A stretch of DNA of 64,000 nt, taken from positions 930,001 to 994,000 of the forward strand of contig NZ_JAKZHW010000001.1 in the NCBI RefSeq assembly GCF_022568775.1, in the 5' to 3' direction. The DNA is from Sphingomonas telluris (lineage in GTDB: Bacteria; Pseudomonadota; Alphaproteobacteria; Sphingomonadales; Sphingomonadaceae). Made by a program: the position numbers and the translations under genes. The notes below the pieces were generated by a model, which was given only the letters and a program-made list of their open reading frames with translations, was not told the origin of the DNA and searched no databases. This document shows positions 53,336-62,417 of the stretch, piece by piece (positions within the stretch are counted from its first letter, which is position 1; every line of letters begins with the position of its first letter).

Positions 53336-56236
53336 ATGCGTAACTTTGCTGCCCCGTTCGCCGCCGCATTGTTTCTATGCACGAGCGGGCACGCGCTCGC
53401 GCAGAACTGGAAGCAGACCTCCGACGGCATCCTCGTGTCTCCTGCGGCCGGGTCGGAGAAAACCATTCGCCTGCAGGTCTATGGCGACGGCATCATCCGC
53501 GTCACATCCGCGCCCTCGGCGCAACTCCCTGCGACACAAAGCCTGATGGTCGTCGCCAAACCGCTTTCGAACGGCTTCACCGTTTCGGAAGCGCCGGGCC
53601 ACGTGACGCTGCAGACGCCCAAGGCCTCTGCGGAAGTCGATCTCGCAACCGGAAACGTCAGCTTCCGGAACGCTCGCGGCGAGGCGGTCCTGGCTGAAAG
53701 CGGATCGCCGACCTTCGTGCCGACGACCGCCGATGGAGAGCCGTTCCTCTCGGTCAGCCAGCAATTCAACCGCGGCACGGACGAAGGCTTCTACGGCCTG
53801 GGCCAGCACCAGAACCGCCAGATGAATTACAATGGCGAGGACGTTGAGCTGGCTCAGCACAACATGGACGTGGCAATCCCCTTCGTCGTCTCCACCCGCA
53901 ACTACGGCGTCCTGTGGGACAACAATTCGATCACGCGGTTTGGAAACCCGAAACCCTATGCGCTCGTCGACGAACAGCTGAAGGTCACGGCCGACGGCGG
54001 GGAGCCGGGATTCACTGCGCATTATTTCCTCGGCGACCGCGAAATCGTCACGCGGCAGGAGCGGTCGATCGATTACCAATACATCGAAGACCAGGCCAAG
54101 TGGCCCACCGCAGCAAAGGCGCAAACGACCGCTGCGACTTCCGGGCAGAACACGGCCGGCAATGCCGTCGGCAAGCAACGCGTCCTTTGGACCGGCACGC
54201 TTCATCCGACCGCGACCGGAACGCACAAGTTCAGGCTCTATTCGTCGAGCTATGTGAAGGTCGTCGTCGACGGCAAGGAAGTGCTGCAGCGCTGGCGGCA
54301 GAACTGGAACCCCTGGTACCACAATTTCGATCTGCCGCTGACGGCGGGGAAGGGCGCCGACATCCGCGTCGAATGGGAGCCGAACGCCGGCTACATCGCG
54401 CTTCTGCACAACGATCCAATGCCGGATCCAGACCGGCACTCGCTGACGCTGTCCTCCGAGGTTGGCAAGGCGCTCGATTATTACTTCATCGCCGGCGACA
54501 GCATGGACGGCGTCATTTCGGGTTACCGGACGCTGACGGGCAAGGCGCCATTGATGCCAAAATGGGCCTACGGATTCTGGCAGAGCCGCCAGCGCTACAA
54601 CACGCAGGACGAGCTGCTCGGCGTCCTCCGCGAGTATCGCAAGCGCGGCCTGCCGCTCGATAATATCGTGCAGGACTGGTTCTACTGGCCGGAGGACAGC
54701 TGGGGCTGCCAATGCTTCGACCCGAAGCGCTTTCCGAACCCGCAGGCGATGGTCGAGGAGATCCATCGCGCGAACGCCAACGTGATGATCTCGGTCTGGG
54801 CGAAATTCTATCCGACGACCGAGCAGTACAAGGAACTGGACGCCGTCGGCGGAATCTACCGGCGCATGGTCACGCCGCCCGAAGACAAGGTGAAGGACAA
54901 GGACTTCCTGAAGGCCAATTATCGCGACTGGGTGGGGCCCGGTTACGCGAGCGCTTTCTACGATCCGTACAACAGCAAGGCGAAGGACATCTTCTCACGG
55001 CAGGTGATCGGGAGCCTCGCCACGAAGAACTTCGACGCCTGGTGGCTCGATTCCGATGAGCCCGACTTCCATTCGAACCTGTCGATTGAAGAGCGCCAGC
55101 GGCGAATGGGTCCGACAGCTGCCGGACCGGGAGCGGCCTTCTTCAACTCCTTCCCCCTCGTCCACGTTGAAGGCTTCTATTCCAGCCTGGTGAAGTTCAA
55201 GCCGGACGTCCGGCCCTTCATTCTCACCCGCTCGGCATTCGGCGGTATCCAGCGAGCCAGCGCCGCAGTCTGGTCAGGTGACGTGGCGTCGCGCTGGGAC
55301 GACCTGCGAGACCAGGTCTCCGCGGGCGTGAACTTCTCCATGTCCGGCATTCCGAACTGGACGCACGACATTGGCGGTTTCGCCAACGAGGAGCGCTACG
55401 CCAAGCAGGACCCGGCGCACCTCGCAGAATGGCGCGAGCTGCAGACCCGCTGGTTCCAATTTGGTGCCTTCTCACCCTTGTTCCGAAGCCACGGCGAGTT
55501 CCCTTACCGTGAGATCTACGAGCTCGCCCCGGCAGCTTCGCCCACCTACCGCTCGATGGAATGGTACGACCGGCTGCGGTACCGACTGATGCCGTACATC
55601 TACACCCTTGGCGCAGACGCGCATTTCCATGACGGCACGATCATGCGCGGCCTGGTCATGGATTTCGCGTCCGACCCGAAGACGTGGAACGTAGACGACC
55701 AATATCTGCTCGGCCCCGCATTCCTCGTCGCGCCGGTCACCGAGTTCAAGGCGCGCAGCCGCAACGTGTACTTGCCGTCCGGGACGCGCTGGTACGACCT
55801 CTACAGCGGGCGCAGCTTCAACGGCGGCCAGACGATCTCCGCGACGGCACCGTACGAACGCATGCCCGTGTTCGTTCGCGCCGGGTCGATCGTGCCGACG
55901 GGACCCGCAATCCAGAACACGCGCGAAGGCCGGAACGGGCCACTCGCGCTACTCGTGTACGCCGGCGCGGATGGCAGCTTCAGCCTCTACGAAGATGACG
56001 GGGTCAGCCGCCAGTATCTGAACGGCGCCTACTCACGCATTCCGCTCACGTATGACGACAAGAGCGGCACCCTTACGATCGGCGCGCGCGAAGGCACCTT
56101 CCCAGGCATGACAGCCAAGCGCACCATTCGCGTTCGCCTGCTCCGGCCCGATCACCCGCGGACGCTCGCCTTCGACAGCAGCGACGTGACGGTCGCCTAC
56201 GACGGGAAACCGCAGACGGTGAAGGTCCCCCGCTAA
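53336..56236 (+). CDS. GH31 alpha-xylosidase with PA14 insert
   Basis: 966 residues with a signal peptide (MRNFAAPFAAALFLCTSGHALAQ). The N-terminal beta domain is interrupted by a PA14 module (about 258-365: VLWTGTLHPTATGTHKFRLY to EWEPNAGYIALLHNDP). The catalytic barrel includes WAYGFWQSRQRYNTQDEL and nucleophile Asp in AWWLDSDEPDFHS near 580. RSAFGGIQRASAAVWSGD is typical of the family. This PA14-GH31 arrangement is that of bacterial alpha-xylosidases that trim xyloglucan oligosaccharides. It likely follows or precedes GH35 action in the periplasm. Its stop overlaps the convergent glucokinase stop. Confidence 0.92.
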   Translation: MRNFAAPFAAALFLCTSGHALAQNWKQTSDGILVSPAAGSEKTIRLQVYGDGIIRVTSAPSAQLPATQSLMVVAKPLSNGFTVSEAPGHVTLQTPKASAEVDLATGNVSFRNARGEAVLAESGSPTFVPTTADGEPFLSVSQQFNRGTDEGFYGLGQHQNRQMNYNGEDVELAQHNMDVAIPFVVSTRNYGVLWDNNSITRFGNPKPYALVDEQLKVTADGGEPGFTAHYFLGDREIVTRQERSIDYQYIEDQAKWPTAAKAQTTAATSGQNTAGNAVGKQRVLWTGTLHPTATGTHKFRLYSSSYVKVVVDGKEVLQRWRQNWNPWYHNFDLPLTAGKGADIRVEWEPNAGYIALLHNDPMPDPDRHSLTLSSEVGKALDYYFIAGDSMDGVISGYRTLTGKAPLMPKWAYGFWQSRQRYNTQDELLGVLREYRKRGLPLDNIVQDWFYWPEDSWGCQCFDPKRFPNPQAMVEEIHRANANVMISVWAKFYPTTEQYKELDAVGGIYRRMVTPPEDKVKDKDFLKANYRDWVGPGYASAFYDPYNSKAKDIFSRQVIGSLATKNFDAWWLDSDEPDFHSNLSIEERQRRMGPTAAGPGAAFFNSFPLVHVEGFYSSLVKFKPDVRPFILTRSAFGGIQRASAAVWSGDVASRWDDLRDQVSAGVNFSMSGIPNWTHDIGGFANEERYAKQDPAHLAEWRELQTRWFQFGAFSPLFRSHGEFPYREIYELAPAASPTYRSMEWYDRLRYRLMPYIYTLGADAHFHDGTIMRGLVMDFASDPKTWNVDDQYLLGPAFLVAPVTEFKARSRNVYLPSGTRWYDLYSGRSFNGGQTISATAPYERMPVFVRAGSIVPTGPAIQNTREGRNGPLALLVYAGADGSFSLYEDDGVSRQYLNGAYSRIPLTYDDKSGTLTIGAREGTFPGMTAKRTIRVRLLRPDHPRTLAFDSSDVTVAYDGKPQTVKVPR

Positions 56237-57207
56237 AGGTCGCGGTGCGCCGTGGCGAAGGCCTCGGCCGCACCGAATAGGCCTGGTTGCGGGTGGACGA
56301 TCACCTTGACGGGCATCTCGTCCATCATGCGCTCGAAACGGCCCTTGGCGATGAAACGGTCGCGGAAGCCTGATCGCGGCAGGTAGTCGACGAGTCTCAA
56401 TCCAAGCCCGCCGGCAAGCACGACGGCTTGCGCGCCCTGTGCCAGTGCATAGTCGCCGGCGGCGGCTCCAAAAATCAGGCAGAGGCGGTCGAGCGCGGCG
56501 GCCGCGAGGCTGTCGGTCCCCTGAAGCGCCGCTGTCCACAGATCCTTCTCGTCGCGCAGCGTGTAGGGGCGGTTCTCGATCGTGCCCAAGGCCTCGTAGA
56601 TATTGAGCAGCCCCCTGCCCGACACGAGCCGCTCCACCGACACGCGGCGGAAGCTCTCGCGAAGCTGCATGAGGATGCGGTCTTCGAGCGGGTCCAGCGG
56701 CGGCCAATCGATATGGCCGCCCTCTGTCGCGATCACCTCATAACTGTCGGATCGCCGCACCAGGCTCGCGACGCCGAGGCCTGTTCCCGGACCGACGATG
56801 CTGATCACACCGTTTTCGGGCAGGTCGATCTCGGGACCGCAGACATGCCGGTATGCGGACGGATCGAGGCCCGCGACCGCGTGAGCGATGGCCGCGAAAT
56901 CGTTAACGATGACGAACTGCTCGACGCCGAGCTTCTCTTCCATCAGCGCGGGGCGGATCACCCACGGGTTGTTGGTTAGCTTGAGCACTTCGCCGCCAAC
57001 CGGACCGGCGAACGCAATCGCAAGCTCCGTCGGAAGCGGCTCGTGGATCCTCCGTCCGAATTCCTGCCACGCGTGCTGGAAGCTCGCGAACTCACTCGTC
57101 TTGACGGTAACGGGCTCTCCCAGCTCCGTGACGACACCGTGGTGGATCGTCGCCAACGCGAAACGCGCATGAGTTCCACCGACGTCGGCAGCAGCAATTC
57201 GTCTCAT
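56233..57207 (-). CDS. glk: Glucokinase
   Basis: 324 residues of the proteobacterial glucokinase family, phosphorylating glucose at C6 with ATP in the cytoplasm. The N-terminal phosphate loop ADVGGTHARFAL is at 7-18. The catalytic base Asp lies in VNDFAAIA near 104, and TEGGHIDWPP near 162 and VLAGGLGLRL near 270 are typical. GAGGGAGAG precedes the ATG. It could use glucose released by the GH3/GH31/GH35 enzymes, but it has no operator site and may be constitutive. It lies 54 bases after an HxlR gene on the same strand. Confidence 0.92.
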   Translation of the reverse strand: MRRIAAADVGGTHARFALATIHHGVVTELGEPVTVKTSEFASFQHAWQEFGRRIHEPLPTELAIAFAGPVGGEVLKLTNNPWVIRPALMEEKLGVEQFVIVNDFAAIAHAVAGLDPSAYRHVCGPEIDLPENGVISIVGPGTGLGVASLVRRSDSYEVIATEGGHIDWPPLDPLEDRILMQLRESFRRVSVERLVSGRGLLNIYEALGTIENRPYTLRDEKDLWTAALQGTDSLAAAALDRLCLIFGAAAGDYALAQGAQAVVLAGGLGLRLVDYLPRSGFRDRFIAKGRFERMMDEMPVKVIVHPQPGLFGAAEAFATAHRDL

Positions 57208-57261
57208 GACTCTCCCTCTAGCGGTGCTGCCGTAACGGCGAAGAAGCGAACCCGCTAGAGA

Positions 57262-57636
57262 TCAGGCCGCGTCGCGAGCATCCTGCTCCGCATCGAAGCG
57301 CGCCTGAGCCTGATGTATGGTTTCCACATTCTCGGTCGCCCAGGTCGCAAGGCCGCAAATCGGCTTCTGCAGCGACTTGCCGAGTTCCGTGAGTTCGTAG
57401 TCGACGCGCGGCGGAATGCTGGGCGTCACCGTACGATTCACGAGCCCGTCGCGCTCGAGGTTACGCAGCGTGAGGGTGAGCATCCGCTGCGATACGCTCG
57501 GGATTTCGCGCCGCAGCTCGTTGAAGCGCTTCGATCCCTCGCCCAGCGTCTGCACGACCAGAACGGTCCACTTGTCGCCGATGCGCGCGAGCAAGGTGCT
57601 GATCGTCCGGCAAACGGGATTGCTGGGGTCCTTCAT
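57262..57636 (-). CDS. HxlR-family (DUF24) redox-type transcriptional regulator
   Basis: 124-residue winged-helix DNA-binding protein. The N-terminal Cys9 (NPVCRTI) is the conserved cysteine through which YodB-type HxlR regulators sense quinones or diamide. The DNA-binding core has IGDKWTVLVVQTLGEG, ELRREIPSVSQRMLTLTLR and GLVNRTVTPSIPPRVDYELT. It is divergent from an azoreductase gene, the arrangement of B. subtilis YodB and its target. Repression of that gene is therefore likely. A GTTAC/GTAAC inverted repeat lies between the two. AAGGAA precedes the ATG. Confidence 0.88.
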   Translation of the reverse strand: MKDPSNPVCRTISTLLARIGDKWTVLVVQTLGEGSKRFNELRREIPSVSQRMLTLTLRNLERDGLVNRTVTPSIPPRVDYELTELGKSLQKPICGLATWATENVETIHQAQARFDAEQDARDAA

Positions 57637-57720
57637 CGTGTCGGTTCCTTCCGTGTGACCGGCTCACAAATTTGTTCGCTCGCCACAAAAAAGTGCGTTC
57701 TTGCGGGCGATTTGGTGATG

Positions 57721-57743
57721 GTTACTTAGAGCGCCTCGGTAAC
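57721..57743. promoter_or_regulatory. Candidate HxlR operator upstream of azoR
   Basis: Inverted repeat GTTAC-N13-GTAAC centred about 35 bases before the azoreductase start. TACTTAG occurs twice nearby. Binding is not shown. Confidence 0.4.
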
Positions 57744-57766
57744 AAATCAATACTTAGGAGGCAATA

Positions 57767-58318
57767 GTGACCATCCTGCATATCGACAGCAGCATCAACG
57801 GCGAGAACAGCGCGAGCCGCACCCTCAGCCGGTCGATCATCGACCAGTTGAAGACGGCCGAATGGGGCGAGCAGGTCGTCACTCGCGACCTCGTGTCGGA
57901 GCCGCTGCCGCATCTGACGCTCGACGCGTTCGCGGACACGTCGGTTCTCGACGAATTCCTTGCGGCCGATACGGTCGTGATTGGCGCGCCGATGTACAAT
58001 TTCTCGCTGCCGACCCAGCTCAAGGCCTGGATCGATCGCATCGTCATCGCCGGGAAAACCTTTCACTATACCGCCAACGGCCCCGAAGGCCTCGCGGGCG
58101 GCAAGCGTGTCATCATCGCGCTCGCTCGTGGCGGGTTCTACGACGCGAACTCTCCCGCAGCGGCCCTCGAACATCTCGAGACCTACCTGCGTGGCGTGTT
58201 CAACTTCATCGGCATCGAGCCGGAATTCGTTCGTGCCGACGGCCTCGCTATCAGCCCGGACCAGCGCGATGCGTCGATCAAGCAGGCGCTGGGAGAAACT
58301 GTCCGCCTCGCCGCCTGA
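57767..58318 (+). CDS. azoR: FMN-dependent NADH azoreductase
   Basis: 183-residue flavodoxin-like quinone/azo reductase. The FMN-binding segments are HIDSSINGENSASRTLS (5-21), GAPMYNFSLPTQLKAWIDRI near 75-94 and ALARGGFYD near 118. Shorter than E. coli AzoR (201) but complete. It detoxifies quinones by two-electron reduction. The GTG start is preceded by TTAGGAGG at 6 bases. It is divergent from the HxlR gene and should be induced by electrophiles. A terminator follows. Confidence 0.9.
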   Translation: MTILHIDSSINGENSASRTLSRSIIDQLKTAEWGEQVVTRDLVSEPLPHLTLDAFADTSVLDEFLAADTVVIGAPMYNFSLPTQLKAWIDRIVIAGKTFHYTANGPEGLAGGKRVIIALARGGFYDANSPAAALEHLETYLRGVFNFIGIEPEFVRADGLAISPDQRDASIKQALGETVRLAA

Positions 58319-58368
58319 TTAGCTGCGGTCGGCGAAGTCTCCCGCTCCCTCCCTTCGCCACCGCGCAA

Positions 58369-58410
58369 AAGAGCCTCGATCGCCCTTTCAAGCGACCGGG
58401 GCTCTTATTT
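58369..58410. terminator. Bidirectional terminator between azoR and the GlsB-like gene
   Basis: 15-bp imperfect stem (58369-58383 with 58392-58406; one mismatch, one G.T pair). TTATTT follows on the plus side and AAAA lies on the other side. It serves the two convergent genes. Confidence 0.75.
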
Positions 58411-58424
58411 CATGCGGGACGAGC

Positions 58425-58679
58425 TTAAACCCGCCTGCCCTTCACGACCCGGTACAGGCCGAGCAGAATAATCGCGCCGAGTGTGGCGATGATGATGTTC
58501 ATGATATTGCCGCCGCCGATGCCCATATGGCTGGCGACGAAGCCGCCAAGCAGGCCGCCCGCGATACCGATCAGGATCGTGACGATGATCCCGCCGGGAT
58601 CGTCCCCGGGCATGATCCACTTGGCGAGAATGCCTGCGACCAATCCAACGAGAATCCAGCCGATGATCCCATATTCCAT
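58425..58679 (-). CDS. GlsB/YeaQ/YmgE-family small membrane protein
   Basis: 84 residues from the ATG at 58679 (CAGGAGCGGG upstream). Three hydrophobic helices fill the protein: YGIIGWILVGLVAGILAKWI, GIIVTILIGIAGGLLGGFVA and IMNIIIATLGAIILLGLY. The short glycine-rich links (MPGDDPGG and GIGGGN) are the family signature. It is an inner-membrane protein linked to stress responses in other bacteria, with molecular role unknown. A longer frame to 58742 adds a Cys-rich stretch without a ribosome-binding site and is rejected. Confidence 0.85.
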   Translation of the reverse strand: MEYGIIGWILVGLVAGILAKWIMPGDDPGGIIVTILIGIAGGLLGGFVASHMGIGGGNIMNIIIATLGAIILLGLYRVVKGRRV

Positions 58680-58785
58680 GTCCCGCTCCTGGAATGAGTT
58701 GGCGGAGCATGTGGAACAGCCGTTTTCTGGTGCGGGCGCCATCCGGACAATCCCTTATCGTTCAGCGAGCGTCCGAAAGGGGAAA

Positions 58786-58860
58786 TGGTGGGCCCGGAGG
58801 GATTCGAACCCCCAACCTAGCCGTTATGAGCGGCCGGCTCTACCGTTGAGCTACAGGCCC
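58786..58860 (-). tRNA. tRNA-Ile2 (anticodon CAT, lysidine type)
   Basis: On the minus strand the acceptor GGGCCTG pairs with CGGGCCC, followed by A and an encoded CCA. The anticodon loop is CTCATAA. The body GGGCCTGTAGCTCAA and GGCCGCTCATAACGGC resembles alphaproteobacterial tRNA-Ile with CAT, not elongator or initiator tRNA-Met. That identity is inferred from sequence likeness. TilS would convert C34 to lysidine. Confidence 0.88.
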
Positions 58861-58904
58861 TCACCGGTACGTCCGGCCTAGCGCCGCGAAGGCGTGGCGC
58901 GCAA

Positions 58905-60662
58905 CTAGCTGATGCGCCGCGGGAGAACCAAGGCGATCCGATCGCCCGATACGCGGAGGTCCCCGCCGGCGGTCTGGGCAATGCCCCGCGCAAGCTTGAG
59001 CGAGAAGCCGCTCGCAAGCACGTCAGCCTGATGCCCGTCGCGGCCGAAGATCTGAGCCTCGCTCAGCGTCCGCATCGCCTGGGGCCGGCTTGCGCTGATC
59101 AGGCACTGCCCGACGTCGCAATCGAGGTTGATCTCAACCTGCTCCTTCGATTGCGCCACATCGATCAGCGCCGACGTGAAGCGACGGATGAGCCGGTCGA
59201 GCACCGCGCGGTCCAGTGTGGAAACCGCTGGGGTGCGGGACAGCGCCAGGTCGAAACGCGCACCGCGCCGCGCCGCACGGTCCTTCAGGTCCGGCAGCAG
59301 ACCGGTCAGCAGCGCATTCAAGTCCGTCGAGCTGTTCATCGCCGCCGCGGATGCTCGCAACTGGGCCGCGACGTCGAGATCCTCGATCGCGGACAGAAGC
59401 AGCCGCCCCTGCGAAACGATCTCCGCGGCGCGGTCCCGGTACTTGGTGTCCGCCGGACCGAGATATTGGCCGTCGATCACCTCGGCAAAGCCGATGATCG
59501 CGTTGAGCGGCGTCTTCAGTTCGTGGACGAGCTCGCGGAGCGAATCCTCGTCGAGCGGTTCACGAGGCGTTGCAGCTTCAGCGGCCGCGCTATCCCCTGC
59601 CCTAACGCCCACGCCGCGATATCCCGCGAACCGGCCATCGGAGGGCTCGAACGCAGGAACGCCGCTCAGCTTCCACTCCCCGGACGCAGGACCGTCACCA
59701 GAGACGGTGAGCGTTGCCTCGCGAAAAGGCGCGCGCACGGAAAACGCGCGCTGGATGCGCTGATCGACGCCGTTATGCTCACCGGGATTCGCTAGCGACC
59801 GCCCGATCAGTGCGCCGCGCGGAACGCCCTCAACCCAGGCAATCTCTCCCGACGGTCCGCATTCCCACCGGAACAAGGGGGCCGCGCTTTCGGCTGGACG
59901 GCGCGCGGCCGTTGCTGCTGGCTGCCGGATAGGCCTGGCTTGCTGAGGCGCAACCGGAACCGCTTGAGGCGCTGGCGTCTCAGCCGGCTCGTCCTGAGCG
60001 AACTGGCGCTCAGTCTTCAGATTCTCAATCCGCGCCAAGACTTCGCTGATGGAGGGGATGGTGATGCGTGGCCCGGGCGACGACTGCGGTCGCGGCGGCG
60101 GAGGTGGTGGCGGAGGCGGAGGAGCCACGAAAGGCTCTGGCTCTGGTTCGGGCTCGGGCTCCGGTTCTGGCGCGACACTCTGCTCGGGCTCGGGCTCGGG
60201 CTCGACCTGGACCTCGCCTTCGTGAATCGGCTCGAACTCGGCCTCTTCGGCAGGTCGCGAGCGATCCGACACCTGCCAGCCGGGAAGCTCGGGATAGAGC
60301 GAACGAATGAACCGTAGACTGTCCGGGCTCGAGGCCTCGATGACCATCTGCCATTCGCTGGGTGTCAGCGATACGGCAGCGAGGACGGGTGCCGAAACCG
60401 CGATCGAATCTTCGGCGAAGACCTCGACCAGCTCCACGGGCAGCTGGGGACGCGCCACCGCACGGGCGGCCGCACCGCGAACTTGCGGATCGATGGACGG
60501 AGCTTCGCTGCGGATTTCGGCAAGCGCCTGCCGTGCCGGCGGCGTCCACAGGTCGGAGGCGCGCGCAATCAGCTCGATCAGCTGCCGCCAGCGGACGGCG
60601 CGATCGTGCGGATTGGCCGCAGGCTGGGCCAGCACCGTATTCAAGCGATCGTCGAACCGCAC
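58905..60662 (-). CDS. Sensor histidine kinase-like protein with degenerate ATP-binding domain
   Basis: 585 residues. An N-terminal helical domain (about 1-140) precedes an acidic Glu-Pro run with a ten-proline block near 151-191. A PAS-like domain (about 270-370) follows, then a HisKA phospho-acceptor helix with ELVHELKTPLNAII near 388-401. In the C-terminal HATPase-like region the N-box asparagines are not visible (RLIRRFTSALIDVAQS) and the G1 DxGxG motif is absent (ISASRPQAM). Only the G2-like LARGIAQTAGG remains. No transmembrane segment is present. It may be a phosphotransfer or scaffold protein rather than an active kinase. No response regulator gene is adjacent. Confidence 0.75.
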   Translation of the reverse strand: MRFDDRLNTVLAQPAANPHDRAVRWRQLIELIARASDLWTPPARQALAEIRSEAPSIDPQVRGAAARAVARPQLPVELVEVFAEDSIAVSAPVLAAVSLTPSEWQMVIEASSPDSLRFIRSLYPELPGWQVSDRSRPAEEAEFEPIHEGEVQVEPEPEPEQSVAPEPEPEPEPEPEPFVAPPPPPPPPPPRPQSSPGPRITIPSISEVLARIENLKTERQFAQDEPAETPAPQAVPVAPQQARPIRQPAATAARRPAESAAPLFRWECGPSGEIAWVEGVPRGALIGRSLANPGEHNGVDQRIQRAFSVRAPFREATLTVSGDGPASGEWKLSGVPAFEPSDGRFAGYRGVGVRAGDSAAAEAATPREPLDEDSLRELVHELKTPLNAIIGFAEVIDGQYLGPADTKYRDRAAEIVSQGRLLLSAIEDLDVAAQLRASAAAMNSSTDLNALLTGLLPDLKDRAARRGARFDLALSRTPAVSTLDRAVLDRLIRRFTSALIDVAQSKEQVEINLDCDVGQCLISASRPQAMRTLSEAQIFGRDGHQADVLASGFSLKLARGIAQTAGGDLRVSGDRIALVLPRRIS

Positions 60663-60784
60663 TGCGTTACTTCCGCTTCCTCACAAGACCGGTCAGAACA
60701 CCGTTCTCGCGCCGCGGTCTCGTATGAAAGGGGTTCCTGCTTAACCATCCCGAAACGGGACAGCTCTAAACGTAAAATAAACCA

Positions 60785-60818
60785 ATATAAAAGGGGCGCC
60801 GGTTTCCCGACGCCCCTT
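60785..60818 (-). terminator. Terminator of the TPR protein gene
   Basis: On the minus strand AAGGGGCGTCGG-GAAA-CCGGCGCCCCTT (60791-60818, one mismatch) is followed by TTATAT. It starts 18 bases after the TPR gene stop. Confidence 0.7.
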
Positions 60819-60835
60819 CGGCAAAGAGAACTCGA

Positions 60836-62155
60836 TTAGGACTGGGTCGAAACGTACGCGAGCCAGTACTTGGCGATATCGGCGCGCGGACCCGTAACCG
60901 CATTGAGCGCTGCCGCTGCACCCGCCTTGTCGCCCGAGCGAGCGAGCGCCATGCCCAGGTGCAGGTTGACGAGGCTCGCATCCGCGCCAGGCTTCTTCAG
61001 CGTGGCCCGATAGACTTCAGCGGCCTTCGCATACTGCCCGTAGCCATACAGCAGATCGCCATTGGCGAGCGCCGACTTCGCGGTGCCGCCGGCGATTGCG
61101 CTTTTCGCGGCATTGTCCAGCGTGGCTTCTTCGCCGGCAGCCTTCTGCTTCGCCTGGGCGATTTCTTCCTTGAACGGAGTCTTGTTCGGATCGACGACGC
61201 CCGCCTTCACGCCCTCTTCGAGAACCGTCTTGGCCTCGCCCGGATAGCCCTTCGTCAGCGCGGCATAGGCGTAGCGGTCGTAGTCCGCCTCATCCTTCAT
61301 CGCGCCGGCGGCGCGAGCGAGACGGAGCAGGTCGAGCGTGGCCTGATCGTCGGTGTCATGCAGGCTGCGGTAGATCTTGATCGCGTCGCTCCAGTTGCCC
61401 GGGGTCGGATACTTCGACACCCAGTCGCGGCTGATATCGACGGCGGCCGGCAGCTTGGCCTTGTACGCGGTCGACAGGGCACGCTTGTAGAGGTCTTCCG
61501 GCGGCTTCGCTCCACCGGCGCTTTGCTGAGCGATCGACTTCTGCAGAAGCGCAACTGCCTCCGCCGGATTGGCTGCCCCGACGACATGCGTCTGGTCGAG
61601 AAGCGTCTTCGCCTCCGCATTGTTCGGATCGAGCTGCAGGACCTTCTCGAACGCCGTAGCAGCCTGCGGGAACTGCTTCAGATTGTAGCGCGTCTTGCCG
61701 AGGCTGAGATAGGCCGCGGGAAGCTGCTGCTGGTCGAGCAGGCCACTGCCGATCATCGTCTCCAGCGCAGTGCCGATGCCGGCGTCGTTCTTCGCTGCGA
61801 CGGCGGCCTTCAGGTCGAGCTGGGCCGCGAGGTAATGCTCTTCCGGAGTCTTCGCGGCCGCGTGCGCGGCCTGTGACTTGGCCGAGATCGTCGCATCGTT
61901 GGCGCTCACCGCTGCGAGCAGGTCTTGGTATGCCTTGGCAAATTCCGGCGAAATCTTGATCTTCTTGTCGCCCAGCGTGACGGTCGCACCGCCTCCCTTG
62001 GCCGGCTTCTTCTCTTCCTGCTGTTGCGGCTGCCGCGACTGCGGGTTCTGGGTCGCCTGCGAGGTGCTCCCATAGTCGCGCTGCGCCTGTGCGGCAGTCG
62101 CCAGGGCGGTTGAGGCAACAAGGACGATGCCGAGCATCTTGAGGGTGGATTTCAC
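60836..62155 (-). CDS. Exported TPR-repeat protein
   Basis: 439 residues from a GTG start with GGGAG at 8 bases, giving a signal peptide MKSTLKMLGIVLVASTALATAAQAQ. A Gln/Lys-rich low-complexity linker follows (residues 35-55). Helical repeats include LPAAYLSLGKTRYNLKQFPQ, AATAFEKVLQLDPNNAEAK (a clear TPR pair) and ANGDLLYGYGQYAKAAEVYR. No catalytic motif is seen. It is probably a periplasmic scaffold conserved in sphingomonads. It is divergent from gyrA. A frame extension to 62323 lacks a ribosome-binding site. Confidence 0.78.
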   Translation of the reverse strand: MKSTLKMLGIVLVASTALATAAQAQRDYGSTSQATQNPQSRQPQQQEEKKPAKGGGATVTLGDKKIKISPEFAKAYQDLLAAVSANDATISAKSQAAHAAAKTPEEHYLAAQLDLKAAVAAKNDAGIGTALETMIGSGLLDQQQLPAAYLSLGKTRYNLKQFPQAATAFEKVLQLDPNNAEAKTLLDQTHVVGAANPAEAVALLQKSIAQQSAGGAKPPEDLYKRALSTAYKAKLPAAVDISRDWVSKYPTPGNWSDAIKIYRSLHDTDDQATLDLLRLARAAGAMKDEADYDRYAYAALTKGYPGEAKTVLEEGVKAGVVDPNKTPFKEEIAQAKQKAAGEEATLDNAAKSAIAGGTAKSALANGDLLYGYGQYAKAAEVYRATLKKPGADASLVNLHLGMALARSGDKAGAAAALNAVTGPRADIAKYWLAYVSTQS

Positions 62156-62417
62156 TATGCGTCTCCCAATCGCCTTTGAAGGCGCTTCCAACTGAATTGG
62201 CCCGGCCAATAAACCCAGCCGGTTGTATCGCCAAGGCTGCTGAGGAAGCGCGCCTGAACACGCTTTGAATTTGTGGCTTCCTCGCGCGCACGCACGCGCG
62301 CACGGGCTGGCGCGAGCATTCAATTGCCGCTAGTCCATTCCCATATGGGGGGCAGCGCCGGTTCCGGCGCATCCTTCATTCGTATTCGTATCAGCAAGAA
62401 CCGACAGGACTAGTCTT

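Noticed and set aside
62280..62304. Short CG-alternating run upstream of gyrA
   Set aside because: It is a low-complexity stretch (cgcgcgcacgcac type) with no unit longer than a few bases, no regular spacing and no hairpin of note.
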